Positions 30,601 through 38,746 of a stretch of DNA of 38,872 bases are shown in pieces. Within the stretch, counting starts at the first letter, position 1, and every line of letters starts with the position of its first letter. Made by a program: the position numbers and the translations under genes. The notes under the pieces were generated by a model. It searched no databases. It was not told the origin of the DNA and saw only the letters and a program-made list of their open reading frames with translations. The DNA comes from Pseudomonadota bacterium (GTDB taxonomy: Bacteria; Pseudomonadota; Alphaproteobacteria; Acetobacterales; Acetobacteraceae): positions 1 to 38,872 of the forward strand of contig JAJZGI010000016.1 of assembly GCA_021798575.1 (NCBI GenBank). Reading direction: 5' to 3'.

Positions 30601-31732
30601 CTACTCCGCCATCGCCGAGGCATCCGAGCGTGTGGCCCCCACGCGCGCAGCGAGCGACGTCGCCATGAACGGGTCCAGCGCGCCATCCAGCACCGCCGCC
30701 GGGTTGCCCGACTCATGGCCGGTACGCAGGTCCTTCACCATCTGATAGGGTGCCAGCACGTAGGAGCGTATCTGGTGGCCCCAGCCAATATCGGTCTTCG
30801 CGGCCTCGATGCTGGCGGACGCGGCCTCACGCTTTTGCAGCTCCATCTCATACATCCGCGCCTTCAGCATCGTCATCGCGGTCGCGCGGTTACGGTGCTG
30901 GCTGCGGTCCGTCTGGCAGGCGACGATGATGCCGGTGGGCACATGGGTGATGCGGATGGCGGATTCGGTCTTGTTCACGTGCTGGCCACCAGCACCTGAG
31001 GCACGAAACGTATCCACCTTCAGATCCGCCGGGTTGATCTCGATCTCGATCGTATCGTCCACCACCGGATATACCCAGACGGAGGAAAAGCTCGTGTGCC
31101 TGCGGTCGGCGGAGTCGAACGGCGAGATGCGCACGAGCCGGTGGACGCCGGATTCGGTCTTCAGCCAGCCATAGGCGTTCGGCCCGGTGACCTGGAGGGT
31201 GACCGACTTGATACCCGCCTGCTCACCCTCGGACATATCCAGTATTTCCACCTTGAAGCCGCGCGTCTCGGCCCAGCGGGTATACATGCGGCTTAGCATC
31301 TCTGCCCAGTCCTGCGCCTCGGTCCCGCCGGATCCGGCGTTGATCTCGAGGAAGGCGTCGCGGCCATCCGCCTCGCCCGAGAGCAGGCTCTCGATCTCGC
31401 GTTGTTTGGCCTGCTCCGCTAGTGCCGCCAGCGTGGCCAGCGCCTCGCGCACCATGGCGGTGTCGTCCTCGGCCTCCGCCATCTCGGTCAGCTCGACCGC
31501 CTCCCGCGTCTCACGCTCGATCATCCGCACGCCGTCGATGAGCGAGGCGATCCGCCCGCGCTCCCGCATCAGGCTCTGCGCGGCCTCGGCATCATTCCAC
31601 AGGCTGGGGTCGCCGGCTCGGGCATCGAGCTCGGCCAGTTTGATAAGCGCTGCATCCCAGTCAAAGATGCCTCCTCAGCAGGGCGACCGATCGGCCGATC
31701 TGCTCGTTTAATTGGTGTGATTCTGCGGACAT
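30601..31732 (-). CDS. prfB: peptide chain release factor 2, with programmed +1 frameshift
   Basis: The full protein is about 376 residues, read in two frames. ATG at 31732 encodes 23 codons (MSAESHQLNEQIGRSVALLR, then RHL) to an in-frame TGA at 31663-31661. A +1 shift at CTT continues as DWDAALIKLAELDA to a stop at 30601. The SPF tripeptide that reads UGA and UAA is at about residues 203-205 (VRISPFDSADRRHTSF). GGQ, which catalyses peptidyl-tRNA hydrolysis, is at about 248-250 (SGAGGQHVNKTESA). Both agree closely with E. coli positions. It lies 27 bases after mrcA on the same strand and converges on lptB. Confidence 0.97.
31661..31675 (-). promoter_or_regulatory. prfB autoregulatory +1 frameshift site
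   Basis: On the minus strand AGGAGG (31675-31670), CAT, CTT and TGA-C follow one another. This matches the classical RF2 site: an internal Shine-Dalgarno sequence three bases before CTT-TGA-C. When RF2 is scarce the ribosome pauses at UGA, slips one base forward on CUU, and makes full-length RF2. Confidence 0.97.
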
Positions 31733-31759
31733 GGCGGCTGTATAATCCAGGTTGGACGG

Positions 31760-34375
31760 CTAATACAGCCCGCCCAGGGATTTATCGACATTGAGTGGCG
31801 GGGCGGTGTCCGGTGGAGTTGTACCCGGCGCACCAGGCATCGCGCCATTGGCGGGCGGAGCGTTTGGCTGGCCGGGATTGGCGCCCGAGCCCGTGCCGGA
31901 GCCAGAGAGCAGGCTGTCGGCGCTCTGCGCACCGGGCGACTCCCCGGGTTTGAACGCCTCGGTCACCATGGCACCGTCCGGCTCTGGCACCTGTTGCAGC
32001 GTCATCCCCGGTGGCGCCGCAAAATCCAGGTCCGGCTGGTCCGCCAGCGCCGCCTTCATATATTCATTCCAGATCGGTCCGCACACATTGCCGCCGGTCT
32101 CGTTATTGCCAAGGCTCACCGGCGTGTCGAACCCGACCCAGCAGCCGGTCACGACGCCCGGCGTGAAGCCCAGAAACCACGCGTCGTTGAAATTATTGGT
32201 GGTGCCAGTTTTGCCCGCCACGGGCTGCGGGATTCCCACCACGGCAGGCACGCCGGTGCCGCGCAGCACCACGCCGCGCATCATCGTGATCACCTGGAAC
32301 ACCGAATCAGGGTCGCCCAGCTGCGCCCCGGCGTAATTCAGCACCGGAGGCTGGGTAGGGTCGCCGTTCACGCAGTTCGCGCAGGTCTGGTCCGGCGCAT
32401 GGTACAACACCGCGCCGTCCGGCCCGGTCACGCTGTCGATCAGCGAGGGGGTGATCTGCCGACCATAGTCATCCAGCTCGGCATAGCCCGTGGTCATGCG
32501 CCACAGCGTCGTATCGATCGCGCCGATCGCCGAGGGGTAGTAGGGCGGCATCTGGTTGATCACGCCGAAACGCTCGAAATTCTTGGCGATATTATCGAGC
32601 CCGATCTCGCGCGCCAAGTGCAGCGTGGCGAGGTTGAGCGACTGCTCCAGCGCGTGAAAAATCGGCACCGGGCCCTGAAAATCATCCTCATAATTGCCCG
32701 GCCGATACTCCGTGCCGTTGGGCATCTCCTCGACAAAGGGCGCATCCAGCACCGGCGCATCCGGCTGGATGTTCTGCTCCATGGCGGTGAGGTACACAAA
32801 GGGCTTCACCGAGGAGCCGGGCTGGCGCTGCGCCTGGATGGCACGGTTATAGGGGCTCACGTCGTGGCTCCAGCCGCCCACCATGGCGAATATCCGCCCG
32901 GTCTGCGGGTCCATCGAGATCAACGCACCCTGCACCAATGGGATCTGCTCCAGATGCAGGGTTTTGCCACCCGAGACCATCACGATATCGCCGCTATGCA
33001 GTACATCTGATACCGAATTCGGTCGTCCGCCCATCTGGCCATGCACCTGCGGGCGCGCCCAGCGCATGCTGGCCAGGTTCAGGGTACCGATGCGCGGGTT
33101 GCCGCTCGCGTCCATGCTGCCGATCCGCGCCGTGGCATCCCCCGCGGTGAGCACGATGCCCAGACGCCAACCCTGGCGCATCCCTGGCGGGGTTGCCTGC
33201 TTGGCGAGGTCCGCCTGCCAGCCGTTGGCCAGATCCGTGTCGTTCGCCCGCGCCACCAGCCCGTGCCAGCCGTCATAGGTCCGGTCGTAGCGCTCCAGCC
33301 CATTGCGCATGGCGGTGGTAGCGGCGGCCTGCAGGCGCGGGTTCAGGCTGGTGCGGACGACCAATCCGCCCTGGTTCGCCATTTTAGCGCCAAAGCGCTG
33401 CACCAGCTGCGCCTGCACCGCATCGGCGAAATAACCGCCATCCGGCACGCCACGGGAGCCCTTGCCCGCCCGCGGCAGCAGCGGCTCGGCGATCGCCGTT
33501 TTTTCCTGCGCGCGGGTGATCTCGCCATCGGCCAACATGCGCGAGATGACAAAATTGCGCCGCCCGAGTGCGGCGTTGGGATGCAGGAACGGGTCATAAT
33601 TGGTCGGCGCCTTGGGCAGCGCCGCGAGCGAGGCCGCCTCCGCGACATCAAGCTGACTCAGCGGTTTGTCGAAATAGGTCTCCGCCGCCGCCGCCACACC
33701 AAAGGAATTATGCCCGAGGTCGATCTCATTCAGGTAGAGCGTGAGCACCTGCTGCTTGGTCATCACCTGGCTCACCCGCATCGCCAGGATCGCCTCCTTG
33801 ATCTTGGTGGCAAAGGTGATGTGATTGTCCAGCAGCATGTTCTTCACCACCTGCTCGGTGATGGTGGAAGCCCCGAGCGGGCGGCGACCGGAGCCGATGC
33901 GGGTGATATCGGTCAGGCCGGCGCGGATGATGGCGAGCGGATTGATGCCGGGCTCCACCCAGAACAGCCGGTCCTCGGCCGAAATGAAGGCGGCGGCCAC
34001 CACCGGCGGGATCTGGCTGTAGGGAACGTAGATGCTGTGCTCGCTGCCGAGGCTCGAGACGAGATCAAAATTCTTGGCGTAGATCCGGGTCTCGAGTGGC
34101 GGCTGATAGGTTTTCAAGGATTGTACGCTGGGCAGGTCCGACGAGAATAGCAGAAAGACCACACCAGCCACCAGAATGCCGCCGATGATGCCAAAAAACG
34201 CCAGCCGGTACAGGCCCATGACAAAAAACCCGGCCAGGCGGCTGAAGATGCCGCGCCGGGGCGGCTTTTTGCGGTTATTCGGCGGCGTCTTCGCCCGGCG
34301 CGGTGCTGGGCGCGCCAGCTGGCGGCGGGGGGACAGGCGTTCGCCGGCGGTGAAAGGGTCTTTCGGGTCAGGCAT
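31760..34375 (-). CDS. mrcA: penicillin-binding protein 1A (bifunctional)
   Basis: The 871-residue class A PBP has a basic Pro-rich cytoplasmic tail, one transmembrane helix (about residues 55-77) and a GT51 transglycosylase domain. An OB-like insert, a transpeptidase domain (SxxK in RQPGSSVKPFVYL, SxN in LEQSLNLATLHL, KTG in VAGKTGTTNNFNDAWF) and a Gly/Pro-rich tail follow. In the GT51 domain the first motif reads ISAEDRLFWVEPGINP: the catalytic Glu stays but the usual His of EDxxFxxHxG is Glu. The second reads GASTITEQVVKN, with Glu for the first Gln of TQQ. Shine-Dalgarno AAGGA precedes the ATG. prfB follows at 27 bases. Confidence 0.95.
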   Translation of the reverse strand: MPDPKDPFTAGERLSPRRQLARPAPRRAKTPPNNRKKPPRRGIFSRLAGFFVMGLYRLAFFGIIGGILVAGVVFLLFSSDLPSVQSLKTYQPPLETRIYAKNFDLVSSLGSEHSIYVPYSQIPPVVAAAFISAEDRLFWVEPGINPLAIIRAGLTDITRIGSGRRPLGASTITEQVVKNMLLDNHITFATKIKEAILAMRVSQVMTKQQVLTLYLNEIDLGHNSFGVAAAAETYFDKPLSQLDVAEAASLAALPKAPTNYDPFLHPNAALGRRNFVISRMLADGEITRAQEKTAIAEPLLPRAGKGSRGVPDGGYFADAVQAQLVQRFGAKMANQGGLVVRTSLNPRLQAAATTAMRNGLERYDRTYDGWHGLVARANDTDLANGWQADLAKQATPPGMRQGWRLGIVLTAGDATARIGSMDASGNPRIGTLNLASMRWARPQVHGQMGGRPNSVSDVLHSGDIVMVSGGKTLHLEQIPLVQGALISMDPQTGRIFAMVGGWSHDVSPYNRAIQAQRQPGSSVKPFVYLTAMEQNIQPDAPVLDAPFVEEMPNGTEYRPGNYEDDFQGPVPIFHALEQSLNLATLHLAREIGLDNIAKNFERFGVINQMPPYYPSAIGAIDTTLWRMTTGYAELDDYGRQITPSLIDSVTGPDGAVLYHAPDQTCANCVNGDPTQPPVLNYAGAQLGDPDSVFQVITMMRGVVLRGTGVPAVVGIPQPVAGKTGTTNNFNDAWFLGFTPGVVTGCWVGFDTPVSLGNNETGGNVCGPIWNEYMKAALADQPDLDFAAPPGMTLQQVPEPDGAMVTEAFKPGESPGAQSADSLLSGSGTGSGANPGQPNAPPANGAMPGAPGTTPPDTAPPLNVDKSLGGLY

Positions 34376-34549
34376 TCCCGGTCCTTATCACTATGTTTTC
34401 CGGCCTGCGAGGCGCTCGCACTTAAAATTACCGAAACAATTCAGGATTTACACCTGCGCGGCGCTGGGATGCACGCTCACCCCCCTGCCCGGCCCGCTTG
34501 AAATCTCCAACCGAATCACCCAGAAACAATACGATATAGGAGTCTGACC
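34376..34549. other. divergent intergenic region, mrcA / methyltransferase
   Basis: This 174-base region drives two divergent genes. It contains AAGGA for mrcA, AGGAG (34538-34542) seven bases before the plus-strand ATG, and a small GCGAG-GCG-CTCGC hairpin. TTGAAA at 34498-34503 could be a -35 box, but no -10 at proper spacing is evident. No gene was recognised. Confidence 0.35.
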
Positions 34550-35524
34550 ATGCCCCGCGACCCGGCGCCGCTCGACCCGTTGACGCGCCTCGCCATCCGC
34601 TTTGGTACGGACAAGTTCGGCGGCCATCTCTACACCCCGGCCTATCATCATCTGCTCGGCCATCTGCGCGAGCAGAAGCTGCGAATCCTTGAAATCGGCG
34701 TCGGCGGGTACGACAACCCACACTGCGGCGGAGCCAGCCTGCGCATGTGGGCCGAATATTTCCCCCAGGCGCGCATTATCGGGCTGGATTATTATGAGAA
34801 GCAGATCGCGATCTCCCCCCGCGTGAGCATCGTGCGCGGCGCGCAGGAGGATACCGGCCTGCTGGCGGAGTTGAACGCCACGCACGGGCCGTTCGACCTC
34901 GTGATCGACGACGGCAGCCACCAGCCGGAACATATGATCAGCAGCTTCCTCTACCTATACCCGCTACTCACCCCGTCCGCTAAATATATCGTCGAGGATA
35001 CCCAGACCTGCTTCATGGAGCGTTTTGGTGGGAATTCCGGCGCGCGGGGCACGCTCTATCCGCTCGCCCAGCTCCTGGCGCTACAGATGCACAAGGGCGA
35101 GGGGTACATTCCCGCACCGGGCGAGACCGACCTCTCCGCCCTTGCCGCGGTGAGCTTCTCGGTGACCTGTATGCGCAACATCATTTGTTTTCAGCGCGGG
35201 GATAATACCTATCCCTCCAATATCGACCTGGATATGGGCGACCCCGCCGTGGCAGAGGTTTTCAAGACGATCGAGCATGAGGCCGCGATGCATCCGGCGC
35301 CGCGCAACGTGCTCTCGCGGATCGACATGCAGAACAATGCCCGGCAGTTCGCCGCCGCCGCCGCTCTGGCGCAGGCCGCGATGCGGGAATTTCCCACCGA
35401 CCTGCCGCTGATGCATGAATTGCTCTTCATGATGAAGCGCATGAACCAGGCGGCGATGATCTCCCGCCTGGAGGCGAGGGTCGCGGCGCTGGAGGCGTTT
35501 TGCGTGCGCGCGGCGCTCGACTAA
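34550..35524 (+). CDS. class I SAM-dependent methyltransferase, sugar O-methyltransferase-like
   Basis: The 324-residue protein resembles the MycE/ElmMI type of sugar O-methyltransferases. FGTDKFGGHLYTPAYHHLL is at residues 18-36, and the SAM-binding glycine loop LEIGVGGYDNP at 47-57. An acidic GLDYYEK at about 78-84, the metal/catalytic-type VIDDGSHQPEHM at 118-129 and YIVEDTQTCF at 146-155 follow. The last 80 residues form an Ala/Met-rich helical tail (EARVAALEAF coiled-coil-like). Likely substrates are sugars of a surface polysaccharide, judged by the nearby gmd and glycosyltransferase; this is inference. A good Shine-Dalgarno AGGAG supports the ATG. Confidence 0.75.
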   Translation: MPRDPAPLDPLTRLAIRFGTDKFGGHLYTPAYHHLLGHLREQKLRILEIGVGGYDNPHCGGASLRMWAEYFPQARIIGLDYYEKQIAISPRVSIVRGAQEDTGLLAELNATHGPFDLVIDDGSHQPEHMISSFLYLYPLLTPSAKYIVEDTQTCFMERFGGNSGARGTLYPLAQLLALQMHKGEGYIPAPGETDLSALAAVSFSVTCMRNIICFQRGDNTYPSNIDLDMGDPAVAEVFKTIEHEAAMHPAPRNVLSRIDMQNNARQFAAAAALAQAAMREFPTDLPLMHELLFMMKRMNQAAMISRLEARVAALEAFCVRAALD

Positions 35525-35531
35525 TCATTCG

Positions 35532-36023
35532 TTATTTATTCGCCTGCTCGTCGCCCGGTGGGTTGTCCGTTGGGCGGTAGTATAATCCCGCGCAGGCTTC
35601 GCCCAGCACGCCGCCGGTCAGGCTCAGATCATCCGCGAATGCGTCATTGATATAGTCGATCGTCTGCAAATGCCGGTCCTCAAAATACATCTGGTGGACC
35701 TGATCGCGCTCCGCGCCGTACACGATGCGCGATATCCCGGCCCAGATTGCGGCCATGCTGCACATTCCGCACGGCTGGAGTGTGGAATAGAGCGTGGCAC
35801 CCTTGAAGCGTGACCGATGCAGCGTTGCGCCGGCCCGGCGAATCGCGACGATCTCCGCATGGGCGGTCGGGTCGTGAAGCTGATCGACGGAATTATGGCC
35901 CTCACCGATGATCCGGTGATCCAGGACGATGACGCAGCCGATCGGCGCACCGCCTGAGCTCTCACCCTGGCGCGCCAGCTCGATCGCGCGGTGAATATAC
36001 GTGATATCATCTTCGCGCTCCAT
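35532..36023 (-). CDS. zinc-dependent nucleoside/nucleobase deaminase
   Basis: The 163-residue member of the cytidine-deaminase-like fold has the zinc and catalytic motif HAE (H55, E57 in PTAHAEIVAI) and PCGMC (C85, C88 in LQPCGMCSMAAIWAG). The segment DPTAHAE and the C-terminal GGVLGEACAGLYY resemble guanine deaminase (GuaD) and TadA relatives. Lacking the tRNA-binding C-terminus, it is more likely a free base or nucleoside deaminase. The exact substrate is undecided. Its ATG overlaps the gmd stop by one base (TGATG), so it is coupled to gmd. It converges with the methyltransferase gene seven bases away. Confidence 0.82.
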   Translation of the reverse strand: MEREDDITYIHRAIELARQGESSGGAPIGCVIVLDHRIIGEGHNSVDQLHDPTAHAEIVAIRRAGATLHRSRFKGATLYSTLQPCGMCSMAAIWAGISRIVYGAERDQVHQMYFEDRHLQTIDYINDAFADDLSLTGGVLGEACAGLYYRPTDNPPGDEQANK

Positions 36024-37180
36024 CAGCCCGGACTGCTGAAGTTCATCGTCTCGCCGCGCTGGAGGCCTGACATGATCACCGTATTTTGCGGCCCATCAGG
36101 TAGGCTGAGGCTGCTCGAAACAATGCCCTGAATCAACTTTCCTTTGCCGAGTTCCAGAACCTGTCTCTCGCGGTCGATATCGGCTTTTACCATCCTCTGG
36201 CACAGGTCATCCACGCCTATTTTGGTCTTCCATTTAAGCCTTTTTTGCGCCTTGGCGGCTGATCCGGTGAGGCAATGAACCTCCGCCGGACGGTAGTGTA
36301 CGCTATCGATCACTACGAGGTCGCGCCCGGTTTTTATGCAGCGCCCAACCTCTGAGCTACCTTCCCCGATCCAATGCAGATGGATACCAGCGGCGTTGAA
36401 AGCCAACGCGGCGAAATCCCGCACTTTTGTCGTCACGCCGGTTGCAAGAACATAGGTATCAGGTGTCTCCGCTTGCAGCATACGCCACATGCCCTCCACG
36501 AACTCACCGGCGAAACCCCAGTCACGCTTCGCGTCCAGATAGCCGAGGGACACAGAGGATTGTTGGCCGAGACTGATGCGCGCAGCGCCTTGCGTAATCT
36601 TCCTGGTCACAAACTCCGTCCCCCGCAACGGCGATTCATGATTGAACAAAATACCCGAGCATACGAACATGCCATAGGAATCGCGGTAGTTCACGGCAGA
36701 CCAATGGGCAAAAAGTTTGGCGATGGCGTAGGGGCTGCGCGGACAGAAGGTGGTGTTTTCATCTTGCGGCACTACTTGCGCATTTCCGAACATCTCAGCC
36801 GATGAGGCCTGATAGAAGCGGATTTTTGGATTGACGATCCTGACGGCTTCCAGCAGTTGCAGCGCACCGACAGCGGAAACCTGGGCGGTCGCCGTCGGCG
36901 TCGTAAATGATACCCCAACAAAGCTCTGCGCGGCGAGGTTATAGACCTCCGTTGGCTGGGCGAGGGTGAGAGCCCGGATATTCGAGCCGAGGTCCGTCAG
37001 GTCATGCTCGATCATAGTTAGATTTTCATGATCGATGACGCCAAGCTCCTTCAGGCGCCAGAAGGATTGCGAGCTGGACCGGCGATGCCCGCCAAAAACA
37101 CGGTAACCTTTGCCGAGCAGCAGGGCGGTGAGGTACGCGCCATCCTGCCCGGTTATGCCACTGATGAAGGCGATTTTCAT
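36023..37180 (-). CDS. gmd: GDP-mannose 4,6-dehydratase
   Basis: The 385-residue SDR makes GDP-4-keto-6-deoxymannose, the precursor of GDP-fucose, GDP-rhamnose or GDP-perosamine. The Rossmann motif is ISGITGQDGAYL (residues 6-17). YNLAAQSFVGVSF, QASSAEMFG, the catalytic YAIAK (Y151, K155), GILFNHESPLRGTEFVTRKI and GYLDAKRDWGFAGEFVEGMW are all typical. The last roughly 45 residues (after KADIDRERQ) extend past the usual end of the family. Codon and base use is more AT-rich than in the genes left of 34 kb. No reductase or aminotransferase that would complete the sugar lies in the window. Confidence 0.93.
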   Translation of the reverse strand: MKIAFISGITGQDGAYLTALLLGKGYRVFGGHRRSSSQSFWRLKELGVIDHENLTMIEHDLTDLGSNIRALTLAQPTEVYNLAAQSFVGVSFTTPTATAQVSAVGALQLLEAVRIVNPKIRFYQASSAEMFGNAQVVPQDENTTFCPRSPYAIAKLFAHWSAVNYRDSYGMFVCSGILFNHESPLRGTEFVTRKITQGAARISLGQQSSVSLGYLDAKRDWGFAGEFVEGMWRMLQAETPDTYVLATGVTTKVRDFAALAFNAAGIHLHWIGEGSSEVGRCIKTGRDLVVIDSVHYRPAEVHCLTGSAAKAQKRLKWKTKIGVDDLCQRMVKADIDRERQVLELGKGKLIQGIVSSSLSLPDGPQNTVIMSGLQRGETMNFSSPG

Positions 37181-37192
37181 GGCATGTGCTCC

Positions 37193-38434
37193 TCAGCTGC
37201 CGGAAATGGCCATATCGCAATGTGCTCGCCATAATTTTCTGACGTGCGATCCAAACTCCGAGCGGAAACGCGCAATCGAGAATTTCAGCGCATGTTGGCG
37301 GATGACTTCGGGGTCAAAAATCTGGTCGGATGCCTCGAATCGACCTATCACGTCGCAGATGGAGTCAACGGTCTGCGACCAGAAATGCAAGCCCGTCACC
37401 CCGTCGATCACGGTCTCTGGAGCGCCGCCACGGCCAAACGCCAGCACCGGCGTGCCGCACGCCTGCGCCTCCAGCGGTGTGATGCCAAAATCCTCTTCAG
37501 CCGCAAAAATGAACGCCTTGGCGGACTGCATGTATGCCAGGAGAACCTCATCGCTCTGGAACCCGAGAACCGAAACATTGGGACCGGCGTTACGCAGAAC
37601 GTATTTATACTGCGGCCCGGTACCGATCACGACCAGACGTCTATCGGGCATATACTTGAACGCTTCGACGATGAGCGCGATTTTTTTATACGGCACCAGG
37701 CGTGACGATGTGAGGTAAAAATTGCCCTTGCCGGACCCGATCGTGAAATAATCCGTATCCACGCCGGGGTAGATCACCTCTGAGTCACGCCGATAGACCT
37801 TCCATATTCTGCGGCGGATATAATCTGAACATGCGATGAAATGGTCGACTCCGTTGGAAGTCCGGAGGTCCCAGATCCGCGCCCGGTGCAGGATCATCCG
37901 CGCCAGAATACCGCTTGGCTTACGGTTCATATGTTGTTCGCGCAGATACTGGTGTTGCAGGTCCCAGGCGTAGCGCATGGGCGTATAGCAGTAGCTTATA
38001 TGCAGCTGGTCCGGCCCGGTGATGAGGCCCTTGGCGACCGAATGGCTGTTTGAGATGACAAGATCGTAACCGCCCATGTCAAATTGTTCCACGGCTATTT
38101 GCATCAGCGGGAACAGATATTGATAGATTTTCGGAAAGAACCGGAATTTCTGTAAAAAACTGGTCTGGAACTTTTTTCCGAAAAAATGCGACCGGAACCT
38201 GCCATCACTGAAATCCACGAGGCAGTACAGGTCCGAGTTCGGAAATTCCTTCAGCATCTCGGATAGAACCTTTTCAGATCCCGCGTAGGTGACGAGCCAC
38301 TCATGCACAAAGGCAATTTTTATCCGGGATATATCTGTCGATTTAATGTTGCGACGGCTTGACACAGATCCAACCGTTTTATCGTCTGAAGCGGCAACAT
38401 CAGGAGCACAGATCATCATCTTCGCCGCACTCAT
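37193..38434 (-). CDS. GT4-family glycosyltransferase (mannosyltransferase-like)
   Basis: The protein is about 413 residues with a GT-B fold. The acceptor domain starts at RIKIAFVHEWLVTYAGSEKV. Further motifs are ISNSHSVAKGLITG, CYTPMRYAWDL, FIACSDYIRRRI, VIYPGVDTDYF, and the donor domain YLTSSRLVPYKKI, VVIGTGPQY and AEEDFGITPLEAQACGTPVLAFGRGGAPETV with the EX7E motif. GDP-mannose use is suggested by the adjacent gmd, 12 bases downstream, but is not proven. I give ATG 38434; an in-frame GTG at 38458 is the alternative. The first 38-46 residues are Ser/Lys-rich and not part of the fold. The gene is noticeably AT-richer than the core genes. Confidence 0.85.
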   Translation of the reverse strand: MSAAKMMICAPDVAASDDKTVGSVSSRRNIKSTDISRIKIAFVHEWLVTYAGSEKVLSEMLKEFPNSDLYCLVDFSDGRFRSHFFGKKFQTSFLQKFRFFPKIYQYLFPLMQIAVEQFDMGGYDLVISNSHSVAKGLITGPDQLHISYCYTPMRYAWDLQHQYLREQHMNRKPSGILARMILHRARIWDLRTSNGVDHFIACSDYIRRRIWKVYRRDSEVIYPGVDTDYFTIGSGKGNFYLTSSRLVPYKKIALIVEAFKYMPDRRLVVIGTGPQYKYVLRNAGPNVSVLGFQSDEVLLAYMQSAKAFIFAAEEDFGITPLEAQACGTPVLAFGRGGAPETVIDGVTGLHFWSQTVDSICDVIGRFEASDQIFDPEVIRQHALKFSIARFRSEFGSHVRKLWRAHCDMAISGS

Positions 38435-38458
38435 GTTTTTAACCCCAAACCGAACCAC

Positions 38459-38746
38459 CCTGTAACTACCTTGTGCGTCACATTCAGCAATATAAGATTC
38501 GGAAATTACTCATCCATCTTTATTCCTGAGGCCGCTCACCTATTGGCCGATTTGAGATTGTGGCGATACCGCGATCGAGCGGAGACGGCGCGTCGATAAT
38601 CGCAGGCTACGCCTTACAAAAAATGTCGGCAATGATAGCCATGTCCGCGCCAATCAAAAGTTTTCAGCCAATACAACGGTTTTATTGAAATTTGGTAATA
38701 TCAGGTTGAACCGCCTCACCGCACGCCAATTTAATGAAGCATGATG
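38459..38746. other. AT-rich gap between the glycosyltransferase and the IS630 remnant
   Basis: About 290 bases hold no recognisable gene, RNA or clear promoter. The region lies upstream of the glycosyltransferase and downstream of the transposase stop. One end of the insertion element, with its terminal inverted repeat, should lie just left of 38747, but the partner repeat is outside the window. The palindrome AGCATGATGCT sits at about 38739-38749, over the transposase stop. Confidence 0.4.
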
